A stretch of DNA of 64,000 nt, from assembly GCA_030530605.1 (NCBI GenBank), contig JAUMUO010000002.1:73146-137145 (forward strand). Direction: 5' to 3'. The position numbers were made by a program, and so were the translations under genes. A model generated the notes under the pieces. The model saw nothing but the letters and a program-made list of their open reading frames with translations. It was not told the origin of the DNA and did not search any database. This DNA is from Candidatus Saccharimonadota bacterium. Its GTDB lineage: Bacteria > Patescibacteriota > Saccharimonadia > Saccharimonadales > Saccharimonadaceae. Numbering within the stretch: position 1 is the stretch's first letter; each line of letters opens with the position of its first letter. This document shows, piece by piece, positions 36,184 through 45,137 of this stretch.

Positions 36184-38481
36184 ATGTCTAAAAATCTCGT
36201 AATCGTAGAGTCTCCGGCCAAAGCCAAAACTATCGAGAAGTATCTTGGCAAGGATTTTCATGTTTTGTCCTCTGTTGGACACATCCGAAAAGATACTAAA
36301 GTCAATCCTGAAAACGATTTTGAGGTTACTTATGAAATTGACGAAGATCACAAAAATATTGTAGCGGAACTGAAAAAAGAGGCCAAAAAAGCCGACACCA
36401 TCTGGCTCGCAACTGATGAAGACCGCGAAGGGGAATCTATTTCTTGGCACTTACTAGAGGTGCTAGAACTCCCGAAAAACACTCACCGCATCACTTTCCA
36501 CGAAATCACCGAGCCGGCCCTTAAAGAGGCTATCAAGCACCCTAGAACCGTTGATATGGCAATGGTGGAAAGCCAGCAAGCCCGCCAGACTCTTGATATG
36601 CTGGTTGGTTATGATTTATCAGGGGTAGTTCGCAAAAAAGTCCCTGGTGCTATCTCCGCTGGCCGCGTCCAAAGCCCGGCTCTCCGCCTCATTGTTGAAA
36701 AAGAACGCGAAATTGAGAAATTTGAAAACAGCTCTACCTACAAGGTTACTGGCGAATTTACTACTAAAACCGCCAAGGAAGAGCCATTTACTGCCACCCT
36801 TAACAATTCCCAGCCTACTTCCGAAAACGCCGCTAAAAAGCTCCTAGAGGGCTTAAACGGCCAAAAATGGCAGGTGGAGGACATTGAACAAACCGAGGGG
36901 ACTAAAGCTAACCCCGTCCCGTTCGCTACCGCCGCTCTTCAAATAGAGGCCAACGCCCGGCTCGGCTTCTCCTCTACCACCACTATGCGCGCCGCTCAAG
37001 GGCTCTACCAGGCTGGCCACATTACTTACCATCGTACCGATTCTCTTAACCTCAGTAAACAGGCTCTCGGCCAAATTGCCAAATATATCGAGAACGAATA
37101 CGGCAAAGAATACCTCAGAGTTCGTAATTTCAAAACTAAATCGGCTGGCGCCCAAGAGGCTCACGAGGCTATCCGCCCCACTCACATTGAAAAAATCTCG
37201 GCTGGCGCTAACGAATATGAGAAAAAACTCTATCATTTAATCCGTTCTCGCACCCTCGCCACCCAGATGGCTAACGCCAAAGTGGCCAAAACCACCGTAA
37301 AACTTAGCCACGATTTTGTCGCCAAAGGCGAAGTGGTCATCTTTGACGGTTTTCTCAAGGTTTATGGCAACGCCAAAGATACCGAACTTCCACCTCTTAA
37401 AAAGGGCGAAGAAATCGAAATGTTGAAAATCGCCGCCAGAGAAACCTTTGCCAAGCCTCCCGCCAGATACACCGAAGGCTCGCTAGTCAAGAAACTAGAA
37501 GAACTCGGCATTGGCCGCCCGTCCACCTACGCCTCAATTATGTCCGCCATCCAGTCTCGCGGTTATGTCAAAAAAGGCGAGTCCGAGGGTGAGCCTCGCG
37601 AGGTCAAAGAAATCGTTCTTGAAAAGGGCAAAATTACGGATCAAACCGTCTCTGAAAGGACCGGCGCAACCAAAGGCAAACTTCTCCCGACCCCTGTTGG
37701 CGAGCTCGTTTCGGACTTTCTGACCGACCATTTTGAAGAAATTGTCGATTATGGTTTTACTGCTGATATCGAAACCGATCTTGATAAAATCGCCGAGAAA
37801 AAACTCGGTCGCGTGAAGATGCTTAAAGATTTTTATGGTCCTTTCTCTAAACTCATTAAAAGTTCCGACGAAATCAACAGATATAACAACGCCACCGCTC
37901 TTGGCACCGACCCGAAAACGAACAAACCAATCTATGCCAAAATCGGCAAAAACGGCGGATTTATCCAGCTTGGCGACAACGAAAAAGAAACTGGTGAAAA
38001 GCCCCGCTTTGCACCACTTCCAAAGGGTAAAACCGTTAAAACTGTCACCTTTGAGGAAGCTCTAAAACAGCTGGCCCTCCCGGCTCTCCCTCGCACCCTC
38101 GGCACCGCCAAGGACGGCACCGAAATCATCGCCGCCGCCGGCCCCTTCGGCCCATACTTAAAATGTGGCAAATACAACATCCCTGTTAAGGGTTACGACC
38201 CCTATAAAATCACCTTCAAAGACGCCGAGGAAATTTACCAAAAGAAAATCGACAGCATCATTGCCGACTGGGGTGATATTATGATTATTATCGGTGCTTA
38301 CGGTCCTTATGTCAAAGGTCCCGGCCGTTTTAACAATGTCAAAATTCCAAAAGAACAAGACCCCAGGAAAATCACCAAAGAAGAAGCCGAAAAAATGCTA
38401 GCTGAAAAGCCCAAATCTCGCCGCCGCGCACCCCATAAAGTCGCCCGCAAAAAATCCACCAAGAAAAAATCCAAAAAGTAG
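36184..38481 (+). CDS. topA: DNA topoisomerase I
   Basis: A 765-residue type IA topoisomerase that relaxes negative supercoils. It has the Toprim domain (VIVESPAKAKTIEKYL, then DEDREGESISWHLLE), the active-site Tyr in GHITYHRTDSLNLS, and ARYTEGSLVKKLEELGIGRPSTYASI. The C-terminus has TopA C-terminal repeats (GPFGPYLKCGKY, GAYGPYVKGPGRF) and a Lys/Arg tail in place of cysteine zinc fingers. The longer upstream in-frame start is excluded by the promoter. Confidence 0.95.
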   Translation: MSKNLVIVESPAKAKTIEKYLGKDFHVLSSVGHIRKDTKVNPENDFEVTYEIDEDHKNIVAELKKEAKKADTIWLATDEDREGESISWHLLEVLELPKNTHRITFHEITEPALKEAIKHPRTVDMAMVESQQARQTLDMLVGYDLSGVVRKKVPGAISAGRVQSPALRLIVEKEREIEKFENSSTYKVTGEFTTKTAKEEPFTATLNNSQPTSENAAKKLLEGLNGQKWQVEDIEQTEGTKANPVPFATAALQIEANARLGFSSTTTMRAAQGLYQAGHITYHRTDSLNLSKQALGQIAKYIENEYGKEYLRVRNFKTKSAGAQEAHEAIRPTHIEKISAGANEYEKKLYHLIRSRTLATQMANAKVAKTTVKLSHDFVAKGEVVIFDGFLKVYGNAKDTELPPLKKGEEIEMLKIAARETFAKPPARYTEGSLVKKLEELGIGRPSTYASIMSAIQSRGYVKKGESEGEPREVKEIVLEKGKITDQTVSERTGATKGKLLPTPVGELVSDFLTDHFEEIVDYGFTADIETDLDKIAEKKLGRVKMLKDFYGPFSKLIKSSDEINRYNNATALGTDPKTNKPIYAKIGKNGGFIQLGDNEKETGEKPRFAPLPKGKTVKTVTFEEALKQLALPALPRTLGTAKDGTEIIAAAGPFGPYLKCGKYNIPVKGYDPYKITFKDAEEIYQKKIDSIIADWGDIMIIIGAYGPYVKGPGRFNNVKIPKEQDPRKITKEEAEKMLAEKPKSRRRAPHKVARKKSTKKKSKK

Positions 38482-38504
38482 CCACTGCTAGAGGGCTATT
38501 TTTA

Positions 38505-38513
38505 TGCTATAAT
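38505..38513 (+). promoter_or_regulatory. Extended -10 promoter of the HD gene
   Basis: TG-C-TATAAT; the ATG at 38564 is about 44 nt past the expected start site and has an AAAGGAGGAG site, so this mRNA is leadered. Confidence 0.65.
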
Positions 38514-38563
38514 CAATCCAAGTAACTATCGTTAAGTTCTTTTTCATCAAAGGAGGAGATATT

Positions 38564-39223
38564 ATGAAAGATCAGGATGCTTCTAAAATGTTCACCTATG
38601 TTCGTGGTGCCTGTAGTGATGGTCTCCATCCGGAGACTATGAAAGCTCTGGGCGAGATGCGTAGAAGGCATGATGGCCAAACCAGGAGATCCGGCCAGCC
38701 CTACATTGTTCACCCCTTGTCACTCATCTGCCTGGCTCTCGGGCTGGGACTTCGTGACGATAGCCTGCTTGCGATGTTGGCCTACCACGATGTAATCGAG
38801 GATGCCAAAATCCTTGTCAGCGAACTTGACACCACCAACGAAATTAAGCTCGATGTTGAATGTATCACCTTTAGAAAGGACCCTCACGAGACTAAGCTTG
38901 AGGCCAAACGACGCTACTATGATAATCTCATCAAGCGCAGAAATTCTGCCATCGGCAAAGCTTTGGATCGGTGCGACAACCTTTCTACTATGGAAGAAGA
39001 TATGACCGAAGAGTCCATCATTAAAAATGTTTATGAAACTCATTATTTTCTTCTACCGATATTAAAAGACGCTAAGGAAATCTGGCCGGTTTATGCTAAC
39101 CAACTCCACGTCCTTCGGTTTATGCTCAAAGCTCTGAATAATACTCTTGCCGCCGCCCACGGAGTGGATCTCACTGGCCCTATCCCGGATGATGAAACAC
39201 TCTTAAAGATTTTTGGCGGCTGA
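38564..39223 (+). CDS. RelA/SpoT-type HD hydrolase domain protein, stand-alone
   Basis: The 219-residue protein has the HD hydrolase residues of Rel/SpoT: His in PYIVHPLS, HD and ED in AYHDVIEDA, and the D-R-x-x-N motif in KALDRCDNLSTM. There is no synthetase or TGS domain. Architecture fits a small alarmone hydrolase, which would degrade (p)ppGpp; that is inference. A full Rel-type enzyme is at 59013. It has a strong ribosome binding site and is followed by a terminator. Confidence 0.8.
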   Translation: MKDQDASKMFTYVRGACSDGLHPETMKALGEMRRRHDGQTRRSGQPYIVHPLSLICLALGLGLRDDSLLAMLAYHDVIEDAKILVSELDTTNEIKLDVECITFRKDPHETKLEAKRRYYDNLIKRRNSAIGKALDRCDNLSTMEEDMTEESIIKNVYETHYFLLPILKDAKEIWPVYANQLHVLRFMLKALNNTLAAAHGVDLTGPIPDDETLLKIFGG

Positions 39224-39242
39224 CTTGTTCACCTCCTTTCTA

Positions 39243-39276
39243 CTCCCCCTCGAGATGCACCGAGGGGGAGGTTTTT
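39243..39276 (+). terminator. Intrinsic terminator after the HD gene
   Basis: CTCCCCCTCG / CGAGGGGGAG hairpin followed by GTTTTT. Confidence 0.9.
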
Positions 39277-39292
39277 ATTGTAAATAATACTA

Positions 39293-39321
39293 TTGACGCC
39301 GACACAAAGAAGTGTTATTAT
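39293..39321 (+). promoter_or_regulatory. Full promoter of the sigma4-HARE gene
   Basis: TTGACG, 17-nt spacer, TATTAT with extended TG. The leader is about 40 nt, with AAAGGA before the ATG. Confidence 0.8.
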
Positions 39322-39368
39322 AGGCTAAATGTTTATCAGTATTTAACCGGTGGATCAAAGGAATTTAG

Positions 39369-40403
39369 ATGGAACAGAACGCCAAAACTATTGAAGAAGC
39401 AATCAAAGGAAGTCTTAGTATTATTGAGCAAGATCGCGAGCGCGAGATTATCTCTCGTCGTTTTGGCCTTACTGGTTACAAAGAAACTCTTGAGCAAATT
39501 GGTGATATGCTCTCTATCACTCGTGAGCGTGTCCGTCAACTCGAAAAAGCCATCTTAATTCGCCTCCGTGTCGTCTCTGAAGATGATGAAATTCCTGCCC
39601 TCCCGGCCGCCGAAAAACTTCTTATCCGTAATCTTACCGAGATGGGCCGCGTTGCCAAAGTGTCCGACCTCGCTGATAAAGTTTATGGCCGAGAAACTAC
39701 CCCAGCCGAGCGTGCTGGTCTTAGTTTTATCGCCTCTGTTTCTAGTGGTTTAACCGTCGTTGATGAAAACGACCGCTATTTCCAGGCTATCGGCATCGCC
39801 GAGTATGGCGACGACCGCGAAATCAAGAAAAAAGTTGATGAAATTATTGAGGTTATCAAAAAGAACAAAGCCCCAATGACTTTAGACGAACTAGACAGCC
39901 AGCTAAATTACGAACATCCTTCTCACATTGCTGCTATTGCCAGTGTTTCTAAACTCCTCGCCACTCTTAATGGCCTCTGGGGTCTTGCCAAATGGCCGAC
40001 CGTCAACCCTAAGAATATCCGCGACAAAATTTACGTTGTTCTTGAGAATAATAAAGAACCAATGCACTTCTCTGATATTGCCAAGACTATTTCAGAATCT
40101 AATTTCAAGAGAAAAAATGTCACCGTCCAGGCTATCCACAACGAGCTTATTAAAGATTCTCGCTTCGTCTTAATTGGCCGCGGTATCTATGCTCTTGATT
40201 CTTGGGGCTACAAAAAGGGTACCGTTTCTGAGATTATCACCAGTATCTTAAAAGAAGCTGGCAAGCCGCTTACTCGCGAGGAAATCGTTCGCGAAGTTCT
40301 TCACTCTCGCAAAGTTAAAGAAACTACTATTCTCTTAAACCTTCAAAACAAAAAATACTTCGAAAAAGTCGACCGCAACGCTTATACTATTGCTAAAAAA
40401 TAG
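39369..40403 (+). CDS. Sigma-70 region 4 fused to HARE-HTH domain(s)
   Basis: The 344-residue protein starts with a sigma region 4 helix-turn-helix (residues 18-67: DREREIISRRFGLTG, LEQIGDMLSITRERVRQLEKAI) but lacks regions 1-3, so it cannot act as an ordinary sigma factor. The rest contains winged helices, including HARE-HTH-like modules (IRDKIYVVLENNKEPMHFSDIAKTI and ITSILKEAGKPLTREEIVREVL), the fold of the RNA polymerase delta subunit. It probably contacts RNA polymerase or promoter DNA as a regulator. Confidence 0.8.
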   Translation: MEQNAKTIEEAIKGSLSIIEQDREREIISRRFGLTGYKETLEQIGDMLSITRERVRQLEKAILIRLRVVSEDDEIPALPAAEKLLIRNLTEMGRVAKVSDLADKVYGRETTPAERAGLSFIASVSSGLTVVDENDRYFQAIGIAEYGDDREIKKKVDEIIEVIKKNKAPMTLDELDSQLNYEHPSHIAAIASVSKLLATLNGLWGLAKWPTVNPKNIRDKIYVVLENNKEPMHFSDIAKTISESNFKRKNVTVQAIHNELIKDSRFVLIGRGIYALDSWGYKKGTVSEIITSILKEAGKPLTREEIVREVLHSRKVKETTILLNLQNKKYFEKVDRNAYTIAKK

Positions 40404-40409
40404 ATTTTG

Positions 40410-40418
40410 TGGTATAAT
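40410..40418 (+). promoter_or_regulatory. Extended -10 promoter
   Basis: TG-G-TATAAT just after the sigma4-HARE gene; the candidate TTG start is 19 nt downstream with a CCGGGG site. Confidence 0.6.
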
Positions 40419-40437
40419 CTAATAACCGGGGTGTATT

Positions 40438-40908
40438 TTGACATTTAAAGGGGGCATTTGGATTGGCACTATAACCTTATTTATTATAGGTGTAGTCGTG
40501 CTGGTTTGTCTGCTCTGTTATGTCGCCATAGCTGACAAGAAAGATGCTAAAAGAACCGAGACAATCGCCGAATGGCTTGAGAGCGCTGAACACCACACCT
40601 GTGCGAGTATGTCCGGTACCGGCGTTGTCACGGAAATAAAAAGGGCTTTTACCGAGATACAGCAAGTCCTAGATATTTGGAACGAACTCTACGGCGAAAA
40701 TCAAGAGCTTCTGTCCGACCAGAAAGACGTCGAACGACTCTTCAAGCTCGCCGTCAACAACATCGACGCCTCCTGCCATCAATTTCGGCAGGGCGAATGT
40801 TCAAAAGATGAGTTCCTAAAAGAACTCGATCATCAAATATTACTTCTGAACGAGCTACTAAGGAATTTAGCCAAGCTTGCTAACCTTAGAAAACTTGGTT
40901 ATGTCTAA
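40438..40908 (+). CDS. Hypothetical small membrane protein, 156 residues
   Basis: Not recognised. One N-terminal membrane segment (about 7-31) is followed by a charged, mostly helical region with coiled-coil character (IKRAFTEIQQVLDIWNELYGENQELL, then HQILLLNELLRNLAKLANL). The start is a TTG after CCGGGG; no ATG lies near. It sits alone between its own promoter and a terminator. Confidence 0.65.
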   Translation: MTFKGGIWIGTITLFIIGVVVLVCLLCYVAIADKKDAKRTETIAEWLESAEHHTCASMSGTGVVTEIKRAFTEIQQVLDIWNELYGENQELLSDQKDVERLFKLAVNNIDASCHQFRQGECSKDEFLKELDHQILLLNELLRNLAKLANLRKLGYV

Positions 40909-40931
40909 TAAAAAAACACCCCCTTACTACC

Positions 40932-40958
40932 GGGAGGCGCAAAGTCGCCTCCCATTTT
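40932..40958 (+). terminator. Intrinsic terminator
   Basis: GGGAGGCG-CAAAGT-CGCCTCCC followed by ATTTTC. Confidence 0.8.
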
Positions 40959-40974
40959 CATATTCAAAATTTTA

Positions 40975-40983
40975 TGATAAAAT
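40975..40983 (+). promoter_or_regulatory. Extended -10 promoter, leaderless type
   Basis: TG-A-TAAAAT ends 6 nt before the ATG at 40990. Confidence 0.65.
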
Positions 40984-40989
40984 TAAAGT

Positions 40990-43827
40990 ATGTTGGCAGA
41001 TATTTTACACTTTATTCTGATGCCGATAGTCTGGGTTCCAATCGTTGGGATTTTGGGCTTTTTAACCTATAAAAATTACCAGAAAGCCAATGCCAGAAAA
41101 AGTTTAAATGTTGATTCTGTCCTTCTTATGCTCGAGATTCCTCGTACTAATGATAAAAAAGAGCTTGCCGCCGAGCAGTTATTTGCTTCACTCCACGGTA
41201 TCTTAAGAGATAAAAACGAGCTCAAAAGAAATGGCGGTGTTCAGGAACATCTTAGCTTCGAAATTGTTTCTACTAGCGGCCAAATCCGTTTCTATGTCTG
41301 GGTACCAAAAATTCTCCAAAGCTTCGTAGAGGGTCAAATTTACGCTCAATATCCTACTGTTCAGATTCATCGCGTCAAAGAAGATTATGTTGATGCCGCC
41401 AGAGAAAGTCATCCGGTTGTTTACACTTCTGAGATTATCCTCACCGAAAATGAGGCTCTCCCGATTAAAACCTTTGAAAACTTTGAGGTAGACCCGCTTG
41501 CTGGCATTACCGGCACCCTTGCTAAACTAAGTGCCGAAAATAACGAGGAGCTTTGGATTCAAATCGAAACCCGCCCCATTCCGGATGACTGGCACAAATC
41601 CACAACCGACAAATGGGTCCAAAAAATGAAGTCTGGTCGCAAAAACGTTAATTTCCTCGGCATCGACTGGTACTGGGTCATTACCGCTTTCGGAGCGCTC
41701 TTTAAACCCCCAGAAGGAGGCTCTGGCTCTGAAACCAAGCCAGAACTTTCCGAACGCGTTAAAACTCAAATCGAAAAAGCCGAAGAAAAAGCTACCAAAC
41801 TTGGCTATGAGGTTAAGATTCGCCTAGCATACCTCGGTCAGGACCAGACCGACGCCAAGCTCAACATGCAAGCTCTCGTTGGTACTTTCAAACAATTTAA
41901 CTCTACCAACTTAAATGGTTTTACTTCCACCCCTGGTTCGTTTGATCCCGCTGCTCTAAATGCTTACAAAAATCGCGAATTTTTAGGCTCTGGCTTTATC
42001 TTAAACATCTCTGAACTTGCCTCGGTTTACCACCTCCCGCACACCTCTGTTGAAACACCAAATATCGTCTGGGCCAACTCTAAGACCGCTGAGCCTCCGG
42101 CTTCTCTCCCGGTTCTAACAGGGAACAGCATTACCGACGAAAATATCTCCGCCTTCGGTCTTACTAATTTCCGTGGCATTAATCATCAATTTGGTTTACT
42201 CCGTCGCGACCGCTCACGTCACGTTTATATCATTGGCCAAACTGGGGCAGGGAAAAGCGGCATGCTTGAACTATTTGCTCTCTCTGACATCTTCTACAAC
42301 CAGGGTTATTGTATCATCGACCCCCACGGCGACTTCGCCATCAATAACCTCCGTTACGTGCCAAAATCTCGCATTAAAGATGTAGTCTACTTCAACCCTG
42401 CCGACCGAGAATTCCCAGTGGCCTTCAACCCGCTTGAAATTTCCGATCCAAGTAGAAAGCCTAATGTCTGTTCCGAGGTCATCGGCGTTCTTAAGCGTAT
42501 GTTCGGCGATTCTTGGGGTCCGCGTCTCGAGCATATTCTCCGCTACACTCTCCTTGCTCTTCTAGACCGTCCTGAGACCACCTTGCTCGATATTTCTCGC
42601 CTGCTCACCGACAAAGATTTCCGAAAAGAAACTCTCGAGTATTGCCAAGATGTCACCGTCCTTCAGTTCTGGAAGCACGAGTTTGGTCAATGGAACGAAA
42701 AACAGGTCAACGAGTCTATCGCCCCTGTTCTCAACAAGGTAGGTGCCTTTACTGCCAACCCTATCATCCGAAATATCATTGGCCAACCAAAGTCCAGCTT
42801 TGATGTTCGTCGTATTATGGATGAAGGCAAAATCCTCGTTGTAAATCTCTCCAAAGGCCTCATCGGCGAAGACAACGCTGGTATTCTTGGTTCCTTCCTC
42901 GTCACTAAAGTTCAGCTTGCCGCTATGTCTCGCTCTGATATTCCTAATGTCGCCGACCGTCGCCCGTTCTATCTTTATGTGGACGAGTTCCAAAACTTCG
43001 CCACCGACAGCTTTGCTGTAATTCTCTCTGAGGCTAGAAAATATGGTCTCAACCTCACTGTCGCTAACCAATATATTTCCCAGATGACCGAATCTGTCCG
43101 CGACGCCGTCTTTGGCAACGTCGGTACCACTATTTCTTTCCGTGTCTCCGCCGACGACGCCCCTGTTCTAGTCAAACAATTTGAGCCTACTTTTGAGGCC
43201 CAAGACCTCTTACAAATGAACAACCGCCACTTCATTATCTCTATGATTATTAACGGCGAAAAGGTCCCGGCCTTCTCTGCCACCACCTTGTCAATCCCGC
43301 CAACCCCAGAGGATAATTTTGCCGCTATTATTGAAAATTCTAGAAAAGGTTATGCCAGAAGCAGGGAAGAAGTTGAAAAAGAAATCCGCGACACTATTGA
43401 ACAGTCTGAGAAATATAAGAAGGAACTTTCGGATTCCGGCCGTGCTGCTGGCGAGGCAGGAGCAGGGAATAACGACCGACTCACAGACGGTCAGGAAATT
43501 TCTATCTCCCACGATTCCCCTGTTTTCCAATATCAACCCGTACAAAAACCGAACTTAAAAAAGCCTCGTCCAGTCAAACCATCCACCCCTAAAGACGATT
43601 TCCGTCGCCAGAATCTTTCTCCAGACACTGCCGAAGGCAAGACCGACCGCCCAACTCTAAAAGATCTTGGCAAAATGGTCGCCGAAAAACAGGGAAATGA
43701 AAAGTCGGAAAATTCTAAGCCTGAAAGCCAGGGAAGCACTAAGCCTAAAAAACCTTACAAGCACTATAATAAGAACCGCCGCCACTATAAAAAAGGCCCA
43801 AAAGCCCCTAATAATTCCAATTCATAG
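40990..43827 (+). CDS. TraD/TrwB-like type IV secretion coupling ATPase
   Basis: The 945-residue protein has an N-terminal membrane segment (about 8-25), a mixed domain to about 400, then a RecA-like motor: Walker A GQTGAGKS near 416, VVYFNPADREFPVAFNPLE, and Walker B YLYVDEFQNF near 662. It ends in a long disordered Pro/Lys-rich tail. Such ATPases feed DNA or protein to type IV secretion or pilus machines. No other secretion genes are nearby, so the substrate and partners are unknown. Confidence 0.85.
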   Translation: MLADILHFILMPIVWVPIVGILGFLTYKNYQKANARKSLNVDSVLLMLEIPRTNDKKELAAEQLFASLHGILRDKNELKRNGGVQEHLSFEIVSTSGQIRFYVWVPKILQSFVEGQIYAQYPTVQIHRVKEDYVDAARESHPVVYTSEIILTENEALPIKTFENFEVDPLAGITGTLAKLSAENNEELWIQIETRPIPDDWHKSTTDKWVQKMKSGRKNVNFLGIDWYWVITAFGALFKPPEGGSGSETKPELSERVKTQIEKAEEKATKLGYEVKIRLAYLGQDQTDAKLNMQALVGTFKQFNSTNLNGFTSTPGSFDPAALNAYKNREFLGSGFILNISELASVYHLPHTSVETPNIVWANSKTAEPPASLPVLTGNSITDENISAFGLTNFRGINHQFGLLRRDRSRHVYIIGQTGAGKSGMLELFALSDIFYNQGYCIIDPHGDFAINNLRYVPKSRIKDVVYFNPADREFPVAFNPLEISDPSRKPNVCSEVIGVLKRMFGDSWGPRLEHILRYTLLALLDRPETTLLDISRLLTDKDFRKETLEYCQDVTVLQFWKHEFGQWNEKQVNESIAPVLNKVGAFTANPIIRNIIGQPKSSFDVRRIMDEGKILVVNLSKGLIGEDNAGILGSFLVTKVQLAAMSRSDIPNVADRRPFYLYVDEFQNFATDSFAVILSEARKYGLNLTVANQYISQMTESVRDAVFGNVGTTISFRVSADDAPVLVKQFEPTFEAQDLLQMNNRHFIISMIINGEKVPAFSATTLSIPPTPEDNFAAIIENSRKGYARSREEVEKEIRDTIEQSEKYKKELSDSGRAAGEAGAGNNDRLTDGQEISISHDSPVFQYQPVQKPNLKKPRPVKPSTPKDDFRRQNLSPDTAEGKTDRPTLKDLGKMVAEKQGNEKSENSKPESQGSTKPKKPYKHYNKNRRHYKKGPKAPNNSNS

Positions 43828-43895
43828 TTCTCCACCCCTGTTAATTACCTACTTCACCTCTATTTTTGTGCCTACTATACCCTGTTGCTCCCCCT

Positions 43896-43925
43896 GTTCT
43901 ACCCCTGTTATAACAGGGGTAGAAC
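43896..43925. repeat. 30-bp perfect palindrome
   Basis: GTTCTACCCCTGTTA is followed directly by its exact reverse complement. There is no loop and no T run. Partial copies of the half-site (CCCCTGTT) lie at about 43834, 43879 and 43891. Confidence 0.9.
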
Positions 43926-44137
43926 TCTATAAAGCCAAAGTAAGGCCATTTAGAGGCTTTTTAAGCGTCACAAAGCATAAGCAATATACAAAGACGTCTA
44001 AGTAGGGAAATGCGGCTAAAAACGCAGGGAAATGCGAAATAAAAGCAAATCCTGGCCAGACCTCCAAAAACCCGCCAAATCCAGACGTATGAGTTATCAA
44101 CTTTTCCTTCAATCTCCAATGTCGCACAATGTATATT

Positions 44138-44256
44138 TTACGGCTTTAAGCCTGTGGCTCAAAGCCGAAAGGCAAACTCGCGAGGAATCGAGCGAGGAAA
44201 CTTACGGCTTTTAACCAGTGGCTTAACAACTCGTGAGGAATTAAGCGAGGGAACTT
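44138..44256. repeat. Two imperfect tandem direct repeats of about 55-64 bp
   Basis: Copy 1 (44138-44201) and copy 2 (44202-44256) share TTACGGCTTT, AA/CC and GTGGCT words, then AACTCG-GAGGAAT and AAGCGAGG/GAGCGAGG, ending in GAAACTT or GAACTT. Confidence 0.6.
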
Positions 44257-44399
44257 GTATTTACCTATTATAAGCTACACCAAATTTGTTCAAAACCCAC
44301 TTTACAGAGGTCGTACCGTGAAATTTCCACATTTCACAGCCAAAAATTTCAAATTTGACTTTTCCCTACTTTTATTCCCTATTTATGATTTTACCACTG

Positions 44400-45137
44400 C
44401 TATTCCCCCTCGTTTTCCCCCTCATAGACCGGAATTTCATCCGGGTTTTCTTCCCCGTTCGATTCCCCTTCCCGAACAAAAACCGAACTATTTTCCTCTT
44501 CCTCTGGGGCCACCTCTTCTACTTCTTCTACTCCTATTTCCACCTCTGTTTCTTCCCTGTTATTTTCAGCCGGTTCTTCCTCTTTCTTTCCCTCTTCGGC
44601 CTGCATCGCCCCCTTATAATAACCTTTGCCTTCCACTCTTAAATCCACATACTCCACCCCTTTGAATCCCAGCCCCTTAAGGTAGCGCAACATCCGTTCC
44701 AAATCTTCTGCTGAAACTCCTGCGCCACGGTCTAAAGACAATTTGAAATACCCTTCAAAACCGTCCACGTAAACGTCCACTTCACGAGTCTTATTCCGTG
44801 GCAATACCGCCCGCGTCAGTTTTATTTGGTATTCTTTCAAATCTTGTTCCAAATTGCCCACAAACTCACGCGCCTTCCTAGAAACCCCCACCGACGCCTC
44901 ATCTACAATTTCTATGGTTGGCTTTGCCACATTATTGCCACTATCATCAGAAGATTTTTGCTCTCGACGCATCCCCTTGATTACCGTAAAAACCCCCATA
45001 AAAATCACCGCAATCACCGCAAAAAATATCAGCACTGAAGTAATTTTCCGCTTCTTCACTTTTTCGTGATACTGGAGGCGCTCCGATTCAGACTCGGCTA
45101 TTTCCCTTTTCCCACCAATGGTTTTACCAACCCGCAT
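44400..45137 (-). CDS. Divergent FtsQ-like division protein
   Basis: The 245-residue protein has a cytoplasmic start, one membrane segment (about 33-54) and an outer domain whose end (LERMLRYLKGLGFKGVEYVDLRVEGKGYYK) resembles the last part of FtsQ/DivIB, where a VDLR-type strand is conserved. The POTRA half seems reduced. The last 60 residues are strongly acidic. Its place directly after murG, overlapping by one base (TAATG), is the usual ftsQ position. The name is withheld because similarity is weak. Confidence 0.65.
   Translation of the reverse strand: MRVGKTIGGKREIAESESERLQYHEKVKKRKITSVLIFFAVIAVIFMGVFTVIKGMRREQKSSDDSGNNVAKPTIEIVDEASVGVSRKAREFVGNLEQDLKEYQIKLTRAVLPRNKTREVDVYVDGFEGYFKLSLDRGAGVSAEDLERMLRYLKGLGFKGVEYVDLRVEGKGYYKGAMQAEEGKKEEEPAENNREETEVEIGVEEVEEVAPEEEENSSVFVREGESNGEENPDEIPVYEGENEGE

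Larger units (their letters stand above)
43828..44399. other. 572-bp intergenic region with palindrome and direct repeats
   Basis: No gene is seen between the converging TraD-like and ftsQ-like genes. The stretch holds repeated CCCCTGTT words, a 30-bp perfect palindrome (43896-43925) and two imperfect direct repeats (44138-44256). Confidence 0.7.

Noticed and set aside
43828-44399. CRISPR array
   Set aside because: Only two imperfect adjacent repeats with no regular spacers; no cas gene in the window.
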